This document shows, one piece after another, positions 17,301 through 23,993 of a stretch of DNA of 32,383 bases. The stretch is from Rubrivivax sp. (lineage in GTDB: Bacteria; Pseudomonadota; Gammaproteobacteria; Burkholderiales; Burkholderiaceae_C): NCBI GenBank assembly GCA_027483705.1, contig JAIXTY010000049.1:1-32383 (forward strand), read 5' to 3'. The notes under the pieces are model-generated. The model was not told the DNA's origin. It saw nothing but the letters and a program-made list of their open reading frames with translations, and did no database searches. The position numbers were made by a program, and so were the translations under genes. Numbering within the stretch: position 1 is the first letter of the stretch; the number at the start of each line of letters is the position of its first letter.

Positions 17301-17848
17301 CACGATTCGGGGTCTCCCATCAGCTGGAAATCGACGGCGTCGCACAGGCAGTGCAGCACCAGCAGCTGCAGCTCGGTGACACGCGCGCCACGTTCGTGCG
17401 GCAATGCCACGAGGACATCGGTTTCCGCGAGAAGTTCAGAGAAGGCCTGCGCGCTGCGGCCGGCGAGCACGACGATGGTCATGTCCTTGGCCTGCGCCGC
17501 GGTGATGACGGCGATGCCGTCGCGCTCGGCGTCGTCGATGAAGAGCAGCACGTCGCCGGGCAGGCCGAGCGCCCGCACCTCCAGCGCCGCCTGCGGCGGG
17601 TGGGCCGACAGCGCCAGCGCCGCCAGCGGCGGCCGCACGCGCTCGAAGCGACCGGTGAACAGGCGTGCCAGGTGGGGCGCCAGCACCGCACCGGCGCCGC
17701 TGCCGCACACCAGCACCTTGCCACCGGCCGTCAGCGCCGCCAGCAGCGCCGCCGCGGCCTCGGCCACCGGGCGCGCCAGCGTGTCGGCCGAGCGGTACTG
17801 CAGGTCAGCGCTGTCGAAGATGTGCTGCTGGATGCGCTGTTCGAGCAT
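17300..17848 (-). CDS. SIS-domain protein, DiaA/GmhA-like
   Basis: A 182-residue single SIS domain protein. The N-terminus MLEQRIQQHIFDSADLQYRS and the block GKVLVCGSGAGAVLAPHLARLFTGRFERVRPPL (described here by its key Gly and Arg residues near 54-86) match the DiaA/GmhA group. DiaA binds DnaA and tunes replication initiation; GmhA isomerises sedoheptulose 7-phosphate. The gene order with yraN and a BON lipoprotein matches the E. coli diaA locus, which favours the DiaA side, but the phosphosugar-binding Ser/Asn residues look altered, so activity is open. Start ATG 17848 was chosen for its match to the family; ATG 17860 is an alternative. A minus-strand TATGAT lies just upstream at 17860-17855. 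Confidence 0.82.
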   Translation of the reverse strand: MLEQRIQQHIFDSADLQYRSADTLARPVAEAAAALLAALTAGGKVLVCGSGAGAVLAPHLARLFTGRFERVRPPLAALALSAHPPQAALEVRALGLPGDVLLFIDDAERDGIAVITAAQAKDMTIVVLAGRSAQAFSELLAETDVLVALPHERGARVTELQLLVLHCLCDAVDFQLMGDPES

Positions 17849-17902
17849 GCGGGGGATCATAGGCCAGGGGCCGGCGCGGGCCACCCGGGCCTTCCAGCGC
17901 CT

Positions 17903-18304
17903 TCAGGAGGCGTCGAAGGCCCCGCGCAGCCATTCGAGGCGCTCGCCGTCGATGGCCACGACGTCGAAGCGGCACGGCGGGGGCGTCGCCAGCCGCGACA
18001 GGTAGTGCCGGGCCGCGAACACCAGGCTGCGCTGCTTGGCCGGGCCCACGCTGGCGGCGGCGCCGCCGTGGCCGGTGGCGGCGCGCGAACGCACCTCCAC
18101 GAAGACCAGCGTGCCGTCGCGCTCGCGCATGACGAGGTCGATCTCGCCGGCCCTCGCACCCGGGCCGCGGGCCACTCGATAATGCTGCTGCACGAGCGCC
18201 AGGCCCTGGCGCTGCAGATGCCGCAGCGCGGCGGCCTCGCCCTCCTCGCCGCGTTCCTTGCCGCGTTCCCTGCCGCTTGAAGCGGCCTCCGCCTTGCCCG
18301 CCAC
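17903..18304 (-). CDS. yraN: YraN / UPF0102 family nuclease-like protein
   Basis: A 133-residue member of UPF0102, small proteins with a restriction-endonuclease-like fold and no settled function. The core residues are present: Glu54-Ile55-Asp56 in GEIDLVM, and Glu70-Val71-Arg72 in FVEVRSR, where the usual Lys is Arg. The early segment [15 protein letters not shown] also fits the family. The only reasonable start is GTG at 18304; it makes the coding region overlap the divergent rsmI frame by 47 bases if rsmI begins at its TTG 18258. A duplicated CCGCGTTCC stretch gives the repeated RERGKERG in the N-terminus. Downstream are the SIS and BON genes, as in E. coli. Confidence 0.87.
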   Translation of the reverse strand: MAGKAEAASSGRERGKERGEEGEAAALRHLQRQGLALVQQHYRVARGPGARAGEIDLVMRERDGTLVFVEVRSRAATGHGGAAASVGPAKQRSLVFAARHYLSRLATPPPCRFDVVAIDGERLEWLRGAFDAS

Positions 18305-19247
18305 CGACCCCTCCCTGCTGCACGCCGCGGCCGCCGCGCTCGCCGGCGCGCAGCGCTACGAGCGCGGCGCACTCTACGTCGTCGCCACGCCCATCGGCAA
18401 CCTGGCCGACATCTCGCTGCGCGCGCTGCACCTGCTGTCGCTGGTGGACGCCGTGGCCTGCGAGGACACGCGCGTCGGCGGTGCGCTGCTGCAGGCCTAC
18501 GGGCTGGGCCGGCCGGGGCTGGCGCTGGTGGCGCTGCACGCGCACAACGAGGCCGGCGCCAGCGCCGCCGTGCTGGCGCGGCTGGCCGCCGGCGAGCGCG
18601 TGGCGCTCATCAGCGACGCCGGCACGCCGGCCGTCAGCGACCCCGGTGCGCGCGTCGTGGCCGCCGCCGCCGCGGCCGGGCACCCTGTCGTGCCGCTGCC
18701 CGGCGCCAGCAGCACGCTGGCCGCGCTGTGCGCGGCCGGTGACAGCCTCGGCCACGGCTTCGTGTTCGCCGGCTTCCTGCCGGCCAAGGGCGCCGAGCGC
18801 GACGCCGCACTGGCCGCCGTGCAGGCCGAGCCGCGCACGCAGGTGCTGTTCGAGGCGCCGCACCGCATCAAGGCGCTGCTGGGGGCGCTGGCGGCTGCGG
18901 TGCCGGCACGACCTCTGACGGTGGCGCGCGAACTGACCAAGCAGTTCGAGAGCATCGCCACGCACCCCGCCGCCACGTGGCCGGACCGGCTGGCCGGCCA
19001 GCCGCATGGCGAGCGCGGCGAGTTCGTGCTGGTGCTGCACGCGCTGCCGCCAGCGGCCGCGGCGGCCGACGCGCTGCCGGCCTCGGCCCTGCACGTGCTG
19101 GACACGCTGCTGGCCGAGCTGCCACTGAAGCAGGCGGCCGCGCTGGCCGCCACCATCACCGGGCTGCCGCGCAAGCATCTGTACGCCGAAGCCCTGCGCC
19201 GGCGGGCCGACACCGGCGACGGCGACGCCGGCACCGACGAGGCCTGA
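18258..19247 (+). CDS. rsmI: 16S rRNA (cytidine1402-2'-O)-methyltransferase RsmI
   Basis: RsmI uses S-adenosylmethionine to methylate the ribose of C1402 in 16S rRNA, at the decoding centre. The tetrapyrrole-methylase-fold motifs are clear: [19 protein letters not shown] (about residues 39-57), [31 protein letters not shown] (about 119-131), and [12 protein letters not shown]. The protein is about 40 residues longer than E. coli RsmI, mostly in an Ala-rich and acidic C-terminus. The start is uncertain: TTG 18258 is used here, TTG 18294 is an alternative, and both lie inside the divergent yraN start region. A GATAAT at 18177-18182 may be the -10 element, without a clear -35. The EamA gene follows after 6 bases. 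Confidence 0.92.
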   Translation: MPRSLPLEAASALPATDPSLLHAAAAALAGAQRYERGALYVVATPIGNLADISLRALHLLSLVDAVACEDTRVGGALLQAYGLGRPGLALVALHAHNEAGASAAVLARLAAGERVALISDAGTPAVSDPGARVVAAAAAAGHPVVPLPGASSTLAALCAAGDSLGHGFVFAGFLPAKGAERDAALAAVQAEPRTQVLFEAPHRIKALLGALAAAVPARPLTVARELTKQFESIATHPAATWPDRLAGQPHGERGEFVLVLHALPPAAAAADALPASALHVLDTLLAELPLKQAAALAATITGLPRKHLYAEALRRRADTGDGDAGTDEA

Positions 19248-19253
19248 GCCGCG

Positions 19254-20195
19254 GTGGTCGCCACGCTCGCCCGCCGCGTGCGCGCCCAGCCGGCGGCGGT
19301 GCGGGCCCTGCTGTGGGCCGCCACCGCGGGCCTGGTGTTCACGGTGCTCAACGCGCTGATGCGCCTGCTGGCGCTGCAGCTCGACCCGATGCAGACGCAG
19401 TTCCTGCGCTACCTGTTCGGTTTTGCGGTGTTGCTGCCCTGGCTCGTGCGCCACGGCCCGGCGGCCTACCGGCCGCAGAGCCCGGCCGGGCAGTTCTGGC
19501 GCGGCGCCGTGCACACGCTGGGGCTGGTGCTGTGGTTCGCGGCGCTGCCGCACATCCCGCTGGCCGACACCACGGCCATCGGCTTCACGACGCCGATCTT
19601 CATCATGCTCGGCGCCTGGTGGTTCTTGAAGGAGCCGATGCGCTGGGAGCGCTGGGCGGCCACGGCCGTGGGCTTTGCCGGGGTGCTGGTGGTGCTGGGG
19701 CCGGCGCTCTGGGCTGCGGCCGGGGGCCGCGGCAGCGGCGGTGCGCACCTGCTGATGCTGGCCTCGGCGCCGGTGTTCGCGGCCTCGTTCCTGATCACCA
19801 AGGTGCTCACGCGCACCGAGTCCACCGGCGTCATCGTGTTCTGGCAGGCGCTCACCGTCACGCTGTTCAGCCTGCCGCTGGCGCTGCCCGGCTGGCAGTG
19901 GCCCACGGCCTGGCAGTGGGCGGGCTTTGCGCTGTGCGGCGCGCTGGGCAGCACGGGGCACTACTGCCTGACGCGCAGCTTCAGCGGAGCCGACATCTCG
20001 GCCACGCAGTCGCTGAAGTTCCTGGAGCTGCTGTGGTCGGCGCTGCTGGGCTTGGCGCTGTTCGCCGACGTGCCCACGGCGACCACGCTGGCCGGCGGCG
20101 CGCTGATCACCGCCGCCACGATCTGGGCCGCGCGGCGCGAGGCCACGCGCCCGGGCGCCGCCCGGCTGCCCGCAGGGCCGAGGGCCGACTCCTAG
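19254..20195 (+). CDS. EamA/DMT-family inner-membrane transporter
   Basis: A 313-residue transporter of the drug/metabolite superfamily with ten predicted membrane helices in two EamA halves. The first half has NALMRLLALQLDPMQTQFLRYLFG and the loop FTTPIFIMLGAWWFLKEPM; the second contains SFSGADISATQSLKFLELLW, a pattern common in proteobacterial EamA proteins of unknown substrate. The GTG at 19254 follows the rsmI stop by 6 bases, so it is likely read from the rsmI transcript. The protein is not a close duplicate of the EamA protein at 3292-4179. The tail after the last helix is short and basic. The substrate and direction are unknown. Confidence 0.87.
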   Translation: MVATLARRVRAQPAAVRALLWAATAGLVFTVLNALMRLLALQLDPMQTQFLRYLFGFAVLLPWLVRHGPAAYRPQSPAGQFWRGAVHTLGLVLWFAALPHIPLADTTAIGFTTPIFIMLGAWWFLKEPMRWERWAATAVGFAGVLVVLGPALWAAAGGRGSGGAHLLMLASAPVFAASFLITKVLTRTESTGVIVFWQALTVTLFSLPLALPGWQWPTAWQWAGFALCGALGSTGHYCLTRSFSGADISATQSLKFLELLWSALLGLALFADVPTATTLAGGALITAATIWAARREATRPGAARLPAGPRADS

Positions 20196-20198
20196 AAT
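20193..20198 (+). promoter_or_regulatory. Candidate -10 element before tldD
   Basis: TAGAAT overlaps the stop codon of the EamA gene and lies 70 bases before the tldD ATG. It matches 5 of 6 consensus positions, but no good -35 hexamer is seen at the right spacing, so it is a weak call. Confidence 0.25.
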
Positions 20199-20210
20199 GG
20201 CCCGCAGCCC

Positions 20211-20246
20211 TTTGGCTGCCGGTTTGGCTGCCGTTCTGGCTGCCCT
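20211..20246 (+). repeat. 12-bp direct repeat, three copies, in tldD leader
   Basis: Three head-to-tail 12-base units, TTTGGCTGCCGG, TTTGGCTGCCGT and TCTGGCTGCCCT, fill the gap 21 bases before tldD. The first two differ by one base. They sit in the untranslated leader. Confidence 0.7.
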
Positions 20247-20267
20247 TGTCGTTGAAAGGCCCCGCCG

Positions 20268-21746
20268 ATGATCTCCCGCGAACCCACCCTCGAACGCCTG
20301 GCCATCGCGCAGCAGCTGATGCTGGAGCCCTTCGGCCTGAGCGACGCGACGCTGTCGCAGGCGCTGGCGCTGATCGGCGAGCACCGCGTCGACGACGCCG
20401 ACCTGTACTTCCAGACCACGCGCCACGAGGGCTGGAGCCTCGAGGAAGGCATCGTCAAGAGCGGCAGCTTCAGCATCGACCAGGGCGTGGGCGTGCGCGC
20501 CGTGGCCGGCGAGAAGACGGCCTTCGCGTACAGCGACGACCTCTCGGCCGAGGCGCTGATGGACGCCGCGCGCACCGTGCGCACCATCGCCGCCGCCGGG
20601 CAGCAGCGCCGCGTCAAGGTGGCCGGCCGGGCCGCGAAGGTGGCGAAGAGCCGGCTGCTGTACGCGCCGATGGATCCCATCGGCACGCTCGACAGCACGC
20701 AGAAGGTGGCGCTGCTCGAGAAGGTCGAGAAGCTCGCCCGCGCCAAGGACCCGCGTGTCGTGCAGGTGATGGCCAGCGTCGGCGCCGAGTACGACGTGGT
20801 GCTGGTGGCGCGGGCCGACGGCACGCGCGCCGCCGACGTGCGCCCGCTGGTGCGCCTGAACGTGACCGTGATCGCCGCGCAGACCGTGAACGGCGAGCTG
20901 CGGCGCGAGGTCGGCAGCGGCGGCGGCGGCGGCCGCTTTGGCCTGGGCTACTTCACCGACGCCGTGATCGCGCAGTACGTCGACCACGCCGTCGGCGCCG
21001 CGCTCACCAACCTCGACAGCCGCCCGGCCCCGGCCGGCGAGATGACCGTCGTGCTCGGCCCCGGCTGGCCCGGCGTGCTGCTGCACGAGGCCGTGGGCCA
21101 CGGCCTCGAAGGCGACTTCAACCGCAAGGGCAGCAGCACCTTCAGCGGCCGCCTGGGCCAGCGCGTGGCCGCCAAGGGCGTGACCGTGCTCGACGACGGC
21201 ACCTTGCCGGACCGCCGCGGCAGCCTGAACGTCGACGACGAGGGCCACGCCAGCCAGCGCAACGTGCTCATCGAGGACGGCATCCTCAAGGGCTACATCC
21301 AGGACAGCCTCAACGCGCGCCTGATGGGCGTCAAGCCCACCGGCAACGGCCGCCGCGAGAGCTACGCGCACCTGCCGATGCCGCGCATGACGAACACCTA
21401 CATGCTGGCCGGCGACAAGACCAAGGACGAGATCGTCGCCAGCATCAAGCGGGGTCTCTACGCCACCAACTTCGGCGGCGGCCAGGTCGACATCACCAGC
21501 GGCAAGTTCGTGTTCTCGGCCAGCGAGGCCTTCTGGGTCGAGAACGGCAAGATCCTCTACCCGGTGAAGGGAGCCACGCTCATCGGCAACGGCCCCGAGG
21601 CCATGACGCGCGTCAGCATGATCGGCAACGACCTCGAGCTCGACACCGGCGTCGGCGTCTGCGGCAAGGAAGGCCAGAGCGTGCCGGTGGGCGTGGGCCA
21701 GCCGACGCTGCGCATCGAGCGCCTCACGGTGGGCGGTACGGCATGA
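20268..21746 (+). CDS. tldD: Metalloprotease TldD
   Basis: A 492-residue subunit of the TldD/TldE (PmbA) heterodimeric zinc protease, which degrades unfolded peptides and matures some ribosomal peptides such as microcins. The zinc site motif HEAVGH lies at residues 273-278 (His273, His278, Glu274), followed by GLEGDFNRKGSSTFSGRLG. The C-terminal domain has the family GGGQVDITSGKFVFSASEA and ends with the conserved GVGQPTLRIERLTVGG. Length is slightly above E. coli TldD (481). The partner tldE/pmbA is not in the window and is usually unlinked. ATG 20268 is preceded by a short leader with 12-bp repeats. The stop overlaps the threonine ammonia-lyase start by 4 bases. Confidence 0.97.
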   Translation: MISREPTLERLAIAQQLMLEPFGLSDATLSQALALIGEHRVDDADLYFQTTRHEGWSLEEGIVKSGSFSIDQGVGVRAVAGEKTAFAYSDDLSAEALMDAARTVRTIAAAGQQRRVKVAGRAAKVAKSRLLYAPMDPIGTLDSTQKVALLEKVEKLARAKDPRVVQVMASVGAEYDVVLVARADGTRAADVRPLVRLNVTVIAAQTVNGELRREVGSGGGGGRFGLGYFTDAVIAQYVDHAVGAALTNLDSRPAPAGEMTVVLGPGWPGVLLHEAVGHGLEGDFNRKGSSTFSGRLGQRVAAKGVTVLDDGTLPDRRGSLNVDDEGHASQRNVLIEDGILKGYIQDSLNARLMGVKPTGNGRRESYAHLPMPRMTNTYMLAGDKTKDEIVASIKRGLYATNFGGGQVDITSGKFVFSASEAFWVENGKILYPVKGATLIGNGPEAMTRVSMIGNDLELDTGVGVCGKEGQSVPVGVGQPTLRIERLTVGGTA

Positions 21747-22948
21747 CGGTGGCGGTCGAGGACATCCGAGCCGCCGCCCAGCGGCTGCACGGCCATGTGC
21801 TCGACACGCCCTGCGTCGAGAGCCTGACGCTCGGGCAGATCACCGGCTGCCGCGTCTTCCTGAAGTTCGAGAACCTGCAGTTCACGGCCTCGTTCAAGGA
21901 GCGCGGCGCGCTGAACAAGCTGGCCACGCTGGTGGCGGGCGACACGCCGCCGAAGGGCGTGATCGCCGCCAGCGCCGGCAACCACGCCCAGGGCGTGGCG
22001 CATCACGCCGCGCGGCTGGGCCTGCGGGCGGTGATCGTGATGCCGCAGCACACGCCGATGGTGAAGGTGGAGCGCACGCGCGGCTTCGGCGCCGAGGTGG
22101 TGCTGCACGGCGAGACCTTTGACGCCGCGCGCGAGCGCGCGTTGCAGCTGGCCGCCGAGCAGGGCCTGACCTTCGTGCACCCCTTTGACGACGCCGCCGT
22201 CATCGCCGGCCAGGGCACCATCGGCCTGGAGATGCTGGCGGCGCAGCCCGATCTCGACACGCTGGTCATCGCGGTGGGCGGCGGCGGGCTCATCAGCGGC
22301 ATCGCCACGGCGGTGCGCTCGATCAAGCCCGGCATCCGCATCGTCGGCGTGCAGACCTCGCGCTTTCCGGCGATGGTCAACGCCGTCAAGGGCACGGCCC
22401 ACCCGCAGGGCGCCAGCACCATCGCCGAGGGCATCGCCGTGGGCCAGCCGGGGCAGCTGACGCAGGCGCTGATCCGCGAGCGCGTGGACGACCTGCTGCT
22501 GGTGGACGAAGGCGATATCGAGCAGGCCGTGCTGATGCTGCTGGAGATCGAGAAGACCGTCGTCGAAGGCGCCGGCGCCGCCGGCCTGGCCGCGCTGCTG
22601 CGCCACCGCGAGGCCTTTGCCGGCCGCCGCGTGGGCCTGGTGCTGTGCGGCGGCAACATCGACCCGCTGCTGCTGGCCAGCATCATCGAGCGCGGCATGG
22701 TGCGCGCCGGCCGCCTGGCGCGCATCCGCGTTGCGGCGCGCGACACGCCCGGCGTGCTGGCCCGCATCACCGCCGTCGTGGCCGAGGCCGGCGCCAACAT
22801 CGACGAGGTGCACCACCAGCGCGCCTTCAGCACGCTGAGTGCGCAGAACGTCGAGGTCGAGCTCGTGCTGCAGACGCGCAACCGCGAGCATGTCGACGAG
22901 GTGCTGGCGCGGCTGGCCGCGGCCGGCTTCACGACCCCCGACCACTGA
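21743..22948 (+). CDS. Threonine ammonia-lyase with ACT domain
   Basis: A 401-residue PLP enzyme that deaminates L-threonine to 2-oxobutanoate, the first step toward isoleucine or a threonine breakdown route. The PLP lysine is Lys52 in ASFKERGALNKL; the phosphate loop SAGNHAQGVA and the glycine loop VGGGGLISGIA are intact. The last 75 residues (from about 325) form one ACT domain, RIRVAARDTPGVLARITAVV, of the kind in the shorter, 400-residue ilvA/tdcB-like enzymes; the long biosynthetic IlvA has two such domains. Serine can also be a substrate in this family. The ATG overlaps the tldD stop (ATGA), an unusual pairing. A stem-loop follows at 22954-22977. Confidence 0.93.
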   Translation: MTVAVEDIRAAAQRLHGHVLDTPCVESLTLGQITGCRVFLKFENLQFTASFKERGALNKLATLVAGDTPPKGVIAASAGNHAQGVAHHAARLGLRAVIVMPQHTPMVKVERTRGFGAEVVLHGETFDAARERALQLAAEQGLTFVHPFDDAAVIAGQGTIGLEMLAAQPDLDTLVIAVGGGGLISGIATAVRSIKPGIRIVGVQTSRFPAMVNAVKGTAHPQGASTIAEGIAVGQPGQLTQALIRERVDDLLLVDEGDIEQAVLMLLEIEKTVVEGAGAAGLAALLRHREAFAGRRVGLVLCGGNIDPLLLASIIERGMVRAGRLARIRVAARDTPGVLARITAVVAEAGANIDEVHHQRAFSTLSAQNVEVELVLQTRNREHVDEVLARLAAAGFTTPDH

Positions 22949-22953
22949 CGCGC

Positions 22954-22977
22954 CGCGTCCGCAGGCCGAAGGACGCG
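22954..22977 (+). terminator. Stem-loop after threonine ammonia-lyase
   Basis: CGCGTCC and GGACGCG form a perfect 7-bp stem with a 10-base loop, 6 bases after the stop codon. There is no T-run, so it may stabilise the mRNA end or act as a weak terminator. Confidence 0.4.
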
Positions 22978-22978
22978 C

Positions 22979-22996
22979 CGCCGGTTGCAACCGGCG
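22979..22996. promoter_or_regulatory. 18-bp perfect palindrome, operator-like
   Basis: CGCCGGTTGCAACCGGCG reads the same on both strands over all 18 bases. It lies immediately after the preceding stem-loop and 112 bases upstream of the outer-membrane protein ATG. The form suits a dimeric repressor or activator. No promoter hexamers are convincing near it, and nothing else is recognised in the remaining bases to 23107. Confidence 0.5.
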
Positions 22997-23107
22997 ACGA
23001 TTCAACGCAAAGAAGCACGGGTTTGGCGTGGCTCTTTCACGCAAGCCCGGCGTCGGCGCTGCCGACAATGAATCGAACCAGCGTTGTCTTTCCGGGGGGT
23101 TTTCGCC

Positions 23108-23785
23108 ATGCGTGAACAGCAAGTCATCCGCACCGTGTCCGGCAGCGTGGCCGTGGCGGCGATCGCCGCCGCCCTGGCGCTGTCCGTGGGCTCGGCCCGC
23201 GCCGGCGAGTTCTACGTCAAGGGCGGCGTGCCCGGGGTCGTCGTCGGCTGGGCGCAGCCGATGAACACCTACTTCGGCCTGCGCCTGGACGTCGCCTCGG
23301 TGGGCACGCTCAACGAGCGCCGCACCGAGGACGGCATCGCCTACGACGCCACGTTCAAGGGCGATCGCACGGCGCTGCTGGCCGACTGGTTCCCGTTCGG
23401 CGGCCGCTTCCGCTTCACGGGCGGGATCACCAGCAGCAAGTACTCGCTGGACCTGCTGGCCACGGGCGCCGGCGGCACCATCACCGTCGGCCGGACCACC
23501 TACACCACCACGGCGGCCGATCGCTTCAGCGTGCAGGTCAAGATGCCCAGCTCGATGCCCTACGTGGGCCTGGGCTGGGGGCACCAGGCCGACAGCGGCC
23601 TGCGCTTCTCGTTCGACATCGGCGCCAAGCTGGGCAAGGCGAACCTGAACTACTCGCTCAGCGGCCCTTGGACGACCCGCGTGTCGCAGGCCGACATCGA
23701 CGCCGAACTCGCGGAGCTGCGCGACGGCGTGGGCAAGATCAAGTTCGTGCCGCAGCTCACGCTGGGCCTGGGCTACAGCTTCTGA
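23108..23785 (+). CDS. Predicted outer-membrane beta-barrel protein
   Basis: A 225-residue exported protein that I cannot assign to a named family. The signal peptide covers about residues 1-32 with cleavage after ARA. The mature part has alternating polar and hydrophobic stretches, many Gly and aromatic residues, and ends in LGLGYSF; a C-terminal Phe is the usual recognition signal for the BAM complex. This suggests a small barrel of about eight strands, loosely similar to OmpW/OprF-type or acyl-carrier channel proteins, with no function inferred. The ATG at 23108 gives a good signal peptide; a TTG at 23084 is less likely. The 18-bp palindrome upstream might control it. Its stop is 35 bases before the aroG leader peptide. 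Confidence 0.75.
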   Translation: MREQQVIRTVSGSVAVAAIAAALALSVGSARAGEFYVKGGVPGVVVGWAQPMNTYFGLRLDVASVGTLNERRTEDGIAYDATFKGDRTALLADWFPFGGRFRFTGGITSSKYSLDLLATGAGGTITVGRTTYTTTAADRFSVQVKMPSSMPYVGLGWGHQADSGLRFSFDIGAKLGKANLNYSLSGPWTTRVSQADIDAELAELRDGVGKIKFVPQLTLGLGYSF

Positions 23786-23807
23786 TGGCGCCGCAAGAGG
23801 CCCGTGC

Positions 23808-23813
23808 TACAGT
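23808..23813 (+). promoter_or_regulatory. Candidate -10 element for the aroG leader
   Basis: TACAGT ends 7 bases before the leader ATG, which would place the transcript start at the A of that ATG, a leaderless message. No clear -35 is seen about 17 bases upstream. The nearest purine-rich AAGAGG (23795-23800) is too far from the ATG to act as a Shine-Dalgarno, which also fits leaderless translation. Confidence 0.35.
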
Positions 23814-23820
23814 CGGCGCC

Positions 23821-23895
23821 ATGCGTTCCACGCCGTTCTACTTTACGTACTTTTGGTTCTCGCACCGCACGGCGGCTGGAGAGGCAAAGGCGTAA
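23821..23895 (+). CDS. Aromatic-rich leader peptide of aroG
   Basis: A 24-codon ORF, ATG to TAA, whose residues 6-13 read FYFTYFWF: four Phe, two Tyr and one Trp in eight codons (23836-23859). This is the signature of an attenuation leader, whose translation reports the charging of tRNAs for the amino acids that the downstream operon makes. The next gene is DAHP synthase, the entry step to all three aromatic amino acids, and a rho-independent terminator lies in between. Two of the Phe codons are TTT, rare in DNA this rich in GC, which may favour slow decoding. The remaining residues 14-24 contain no aromatics. The peptide itself is probably not functional. Confidence 0.88.
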   Translation: MRSTPFYFTYFWFSHRTAAGEAKA

Positions 23896-23952
23896 GCGCA
23901 GAGCAGCAAACGCAAACCCCCCAAGAACCGCCGGCAGCCCCGGCGGTTTTTT
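23831..23952 (+). promoter_or_regulatory. Ribosome-mediated transcription attenuator of aroG
   Basis: Four segments can be drawn. Segment 1, CGCCGT (23831-23836), pairs with segment 2, ACGGCG (23869-23874), enclosing the aromatic codons. Segment 2 shifted by one, CGGCGG (23870-23875), pairs with segment 3, CCGCCG (23928-23933). Segment 3 is also the 5' arm of the terminator (3:4). A ribosome stalled on Phe, Tyr or Trp codons would block 1:2, let 2:3 form and so prevent termination; with charged tRNAs the terminator forms. The alternative stems are only 6 bp by eye, so the exact pairings are inference; the terminator and leader are seen directly. Confidence 0.75.
23926..23952 (+). terminator. 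Rho-independent terminator within the aroG leader
   Basis: AACCGCCGG (23926-23934), a 5-base loop CAGCC, then CCGGCGGTT (23940-23948), continuing into a run of six T (23947-23952). A perfect 9-bp stem with a T-run is the clearest intrinsic terminator in the window. It sits 30 bases after the leader stop and 41 bases before the aroG GTG, so it must be read through for aroG expression. Confidence 0.9.
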
Positions 23953-23993
23953 GTTGCCCGCCGAGTGCCCAAGGCCCGAACGAGGAAGCCCCC

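Noticed and set aside
17805-21371. A 1188-codon minus-strand open frame
   Set aside because: It spans several well-supported plus-strand genes (rsmI, EamA, tldD) and its protein is low complexity; it is a codon-bias shadow.
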